Below are positions 1 to 64,000 of a stretch of 64,000 bases of DNA, in pieces. Under the pieces are notes generated by a model. That model had not been told where the DNA came from and searched no databases. It was given only the letters and a program-made list of their open reading frames with translations. The number at the start of each line of letters is the position of its first letter. Positions within the stretch are counted from its first letter, which is position 1. A program made the translations under genes and the position numbers. This stretch comes from Ecdyonurus torrentis (lineage: Eukaryota; Arthropoda; Insecta; Ephemeroptera; Heptageniidae). The stretch is taken from assembly GCA_949318235.1 (NCBI GenBank), contig OX439131.1, positions 38,359,773 through 38,423,772 on the forward strand, in the 5' to 3' direction.

Positions 1-529
1 ATGATATCCACTTTTGATATCATAAATTTTCAAGAGAAATACAATAAACAGAATAATATTAACGCTTGATATATTTTTCATTTTGAAGCTAATATTTTTT
101 GCTTTTCATGGTGTATTGGTTTTCAAAGCAAGAGAAAGAAAGAGAGATCCACGTGTAGTGAGAGAGATATAAGCTTTATAGAGGATCAAAAGGGGGCAAG
201 AGGATAAGTTGAAGAGCACACCAGGTCAATATTGTGATCCGATGATCGGCCTGTACAGAACGTACAGATATTCAGCTCCTCTCTTATCAAAATGTTCAGT
301 CGCATGCTCGCGGGCCCCTATGAAAAATTGTATTGTGCGGAGCAAGCGCGTAACGTTTAGCAAATAAATAAATATTGCCTCCACTAAAATCCACCTGCTC
401 GTCAAAAAAACATTTTTCAACACCAAAAAACATTCATGTCATAACTTTTTATATTTAACTTCATATCATTCATGTTTTGCTGTAATAAAGAATTATTTGG
501 TATAATTCCCCCTTTACAATTTATTATTT

Positions 530-533
<4 letters not shown>

Positions 534-611
<78 letters not shown>
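534..611. repeat. (CT)n microsatellite
   Basis: About 78 bp of uninterrupted CT dinucleotides. Open frames through it on either strand are artefacts. Confidence 0.97.
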
Positions 612-612
<1 letters not shown>

Positions 613-1410
613 ATACAAATACGAAATATATGGACATATGGATTAGACTGTTGTAATAAAATAATTTGTTTCATTTTTAAATAATGTTGAAAAGCTTAAC
701 AAAAAATAACATGAAAAAAAAAAAAAAAAAAAAAAAAAAAAACGATAACATATTAAGCTTAAAACAGTTTGTTACAATTTATTATACAAATACGTTAAAT
801 TACGACACAGAGCTGCGTTGCGATGTTGCTGTTGTTAATATTTTTTTTGGATGTTTGACAAAGCCACCAATTTTGAACTTACACATTTTTTTACTTAGAT
901 AGTAAAAAATAAAAAGCATTTAAAATAACTTGGTCATTTAGACACATTGCGCTAAATTGGAACGCCTTTAAGTCTGTACTGTATAAACTTTTTTCCCATC
1001 ATTAAACTTTTACGCAAAGAAAAATTGAAAATTTAACCAAAAAAAAAAAAAAAAAAAAAAACAAAAAAAAAAAAAAACAAACTTTAAAAACTTTACCTTA
1101 TATACACACTGTTTGCAATTATTATAAAGAAGGGTTAGAAATAATTGAAGTGCTAAAGCTATTATAAAAGATAAAAAGAAATGTAAATGCAGTTTTACAA
1201 GTTTAAACTTCTCGGCCACTTTGATGCAACCGCAAACACCAATAACTCACCACTTGAAATGTGAACCAATTAAGTCCTAATTTATTCTAACATAGAAATT
1301 CACTCGCTTCTATAGCAAAGTAACAATTAACGTTAGATTTAAATGATATAGAAAGTGTTTGAAGATGAATGTTTGAGTCTAAAGGTCTAATGACTCTATA
1401 GATTAATTCT

Positions 1411-1413
<3 letters not shown>

Positions 1414-1493
<80 letters not shown>
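1414..1493. repeat. (AT)n microsatellite
   Basis: About 80 bp of pure AT dinucleotides. Confidence 0.97.
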
Positions 1494-1495
<2 letters not shown>

Positions 1496-1808
1496 ATCAA
1501 CATTATAATTATATAATAATAATAATAAAAACTAAAGTTATATAAAGGATTGCCATAGCAAACCATTCACTCATCTCTCTCTCTTTCTCTCTACCTGCTA
1601 TATAGATTGCTTACCTACAACAACGATTAAACTTTTCCTTGAATGCTCAAACAAAAGCTATGATTTTAAAACTTACTAAATTCTTTTTAATACAGCTTAT
1701 TATAATTTTTTAAATCTTCTATTAATTTTTTACCTTTCAGATATTATAATAATTCATATCATTTTTAGAACAATTTAGACAATATAAGGAAATTATACAG
1801 ACACACAA

Positions 1809-1815
<7 letters not shown>

Positions 1816-1852
<37 letters not shown>
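1816..1852. repeat. (AT)n microsatellite, short
   Basis: About 37 bp of AT dinucleotides. Confidence 0.95.
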
Positions 1853-1857
<5 letters not shown>

Positions 1858-2328
1858 AACATTTAAATAACGATTATTATACGAGTCAGTCTAAAAAAAG
1901 ATCGCATACAAAAAATTAGTTTTATTTTTATTTTATATAATTCATTATTTTTAAAATTCTCATTTTAGTAAAAAGTTTTAAAAGCACAGCATTATTATTA
2001 TTTTATATATTTAGCTATTCTAAACTTTAATATACATATAATAAACTATAGAGAAAATGTTCCAGCACTCTCTTGTTTGTTATCTGTATACACGCACAAA
2101 TATAATAAAATAAATTAGCTGAAAAAAAAGTGTTCATGGTTTGGAACAGTTGAAGGGTTTTGTGAAGGCTTGAGATTACTGAAAATAATTCAAGCCAATT
2201 CTGTTTTCTCGCTAATTCGTGAGAACAAGGAACAAGTTTGTGTTTAGTTCTCTACGTATATACGAATAACGTATGCGCCAGTAAATCTGGAGTTAGTTTT
2301 TCAATGTTATAGGCGCCACATTGAGTCC

Positions 2329-2489
<161 letters not shown>

Positions 2490-3480
2490 CTGGCTTCCAG
2501 TATATTACAATTATTCTTTATGAGAAATAAACTACAAAGTCTACTAACTTGTTAATAATACGCATGTATACCGTTAATAAAGTACTACTAAAGTTTAAAA
2601 GCATTGCAAACTGGATAATTATTTAAGTGTACGACTTTTGGTTATACAAAATTTATATTCATCATTGTATAATCACCCACTGTAATGATTTCATGAGACA
2701 GATTATTATTATTATTTACATAAAAAACTATTTTAGCTGCATTGAAGCACGCTGACTCTTTTTTTAAAGTATAGTATATATTTTTAGCTTTTCTTTTGGT
2801 TTTGAAAATAAATGACATTTTCAGAAATATGAGAACTGTCTTCAACAAAAATACATGCACGTAACATTTAAATATCTTAAAAATTTATTGTATTTTGTGT
2901 CTGCTTATGAGTTGATCCCTATATGAATCTTGTATAATCGACCATTATTGAATAAGGAAATAAAATAAAATTTGATGCACTAATGTTATATATATACCTT
3001 ATGTCAATAAACAATGAAAATTTTCTCATGTAAATTTCCCACAAGTAATAAAACAAACAGAACGGTTTTGTTTTCGTATATTAAACTTTAATTTACAGTA
3101 ATACAATGTATCTTTGCACTTGTTTGGTTTCTAAACACATTTATTTTCTTATTAATGAACTGCATAAGAAATAAATCTAACTCTCACACATGCAAACATC
3201 AGTTAATAATATAAGTCACTTTATAAGTTTATGTATATAATTTATATCATTGCAAAACACTATACGTAATACCTATATAACCAATCTATAACTACCACAT
3301 AATTTATGGAAATATAATCTATATATAAAACTTTATAACATTTTAATACTTTTAACATTAATTTATATATCAATATTATTAATAATAATATTTTTATATT
3401 TTACTAAAAATATAATATATTGAACTGCATAATGAAAAGAGAAATAATAACGTGTTTTTTTTTTCTTCTTATGCTTTTAG

Positions 3481-63895
<60,415 letters not shown>

Positions 63896-64000
63896 GTGAG
63901 TTCATATTTGAGTATATAATAATTTTTAGTAAAAAACTTAATTTGTTATAGGCAAACATGGATTTATTTAGGAAAACAAATGTTGACGTTTTGTTTTATA
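63896..64000 (+). other. Start of the next FERM gene intron
   Basis: It begins with the gtgagt donor after exon 8 and runs out of the window; no other feature is seen. Confidence 0.8.

Overview
The window is nuclear DNA from an animal with a very AT-rich genome (about a quarter G+C by eye). It is dense in long dinucleotide microsatellites, mostly (AT)n and (CT/GA)n, and has long GT-AG introns. The coding content, an invertebrate-type FERM gene and a glycine-rich secreted protein, fits an invertebrate, perhaps an AT-rich arthropod. The sequence alone does not fix the species.

The backbone is one plus-strand gene crossing the whole window. Eight coding exons (3481-3559, 14802-14899, 38879-38999, 40359-40446, 51998-52086, 54772-54835, 60088-60245, 63777-63895) join in one reading frame with GT-AG borders. 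They encode about 272 residues: the end of the first FERM lobe, the F2 and F3 lobes, and the start of the FERM-adjacent region. The best family match is band 4.1-like protein 4A (EPB41L4A/NBL4), a membrane-cytoskeleton adaptor. The start of the gene and its C-terminal tail lie outside the window. Introns run from 1.4 to 24 kb.

Inside the 24-kb intron, on the opposite strand, sits a separate two-exon gene (30564 down to 29136). It encodes a secreted 410-residue protein that I do not recognise. It has a signal peptide, two copies of a glycine-rich unit of about 95 residues, and furin-like basic sites that cut neatly between the units. A TATA-like box lies just upstream, and a second GC-rich TATA-bearing island lies about 1.1 kb upstream between mirrored (CT)n and (GA)n arrays.

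The introns hold mobile DNA. Four copies of one 317-340 bp inverted-repeat element (at 9024, 40798, 38483 and 57638) are all bounded by TTAA. Their TTAAAGG-type ends match the T2/Kolobok type of MITE, and most copies carry a perfect TGACGTCA palindrome. A separate long foldback (39234-39540) lies between exons 3 and 4. There is also a hAT-like MITE (26841-27335), a probable small MITE (26384-26513) and a tRNA-like SINE head (13361-13440). Several short GC-rich islands stand out against the AT-rich background and have no explanation. No rRNA, functional tRNA, CRISPR or prokaryotic feature was seen.
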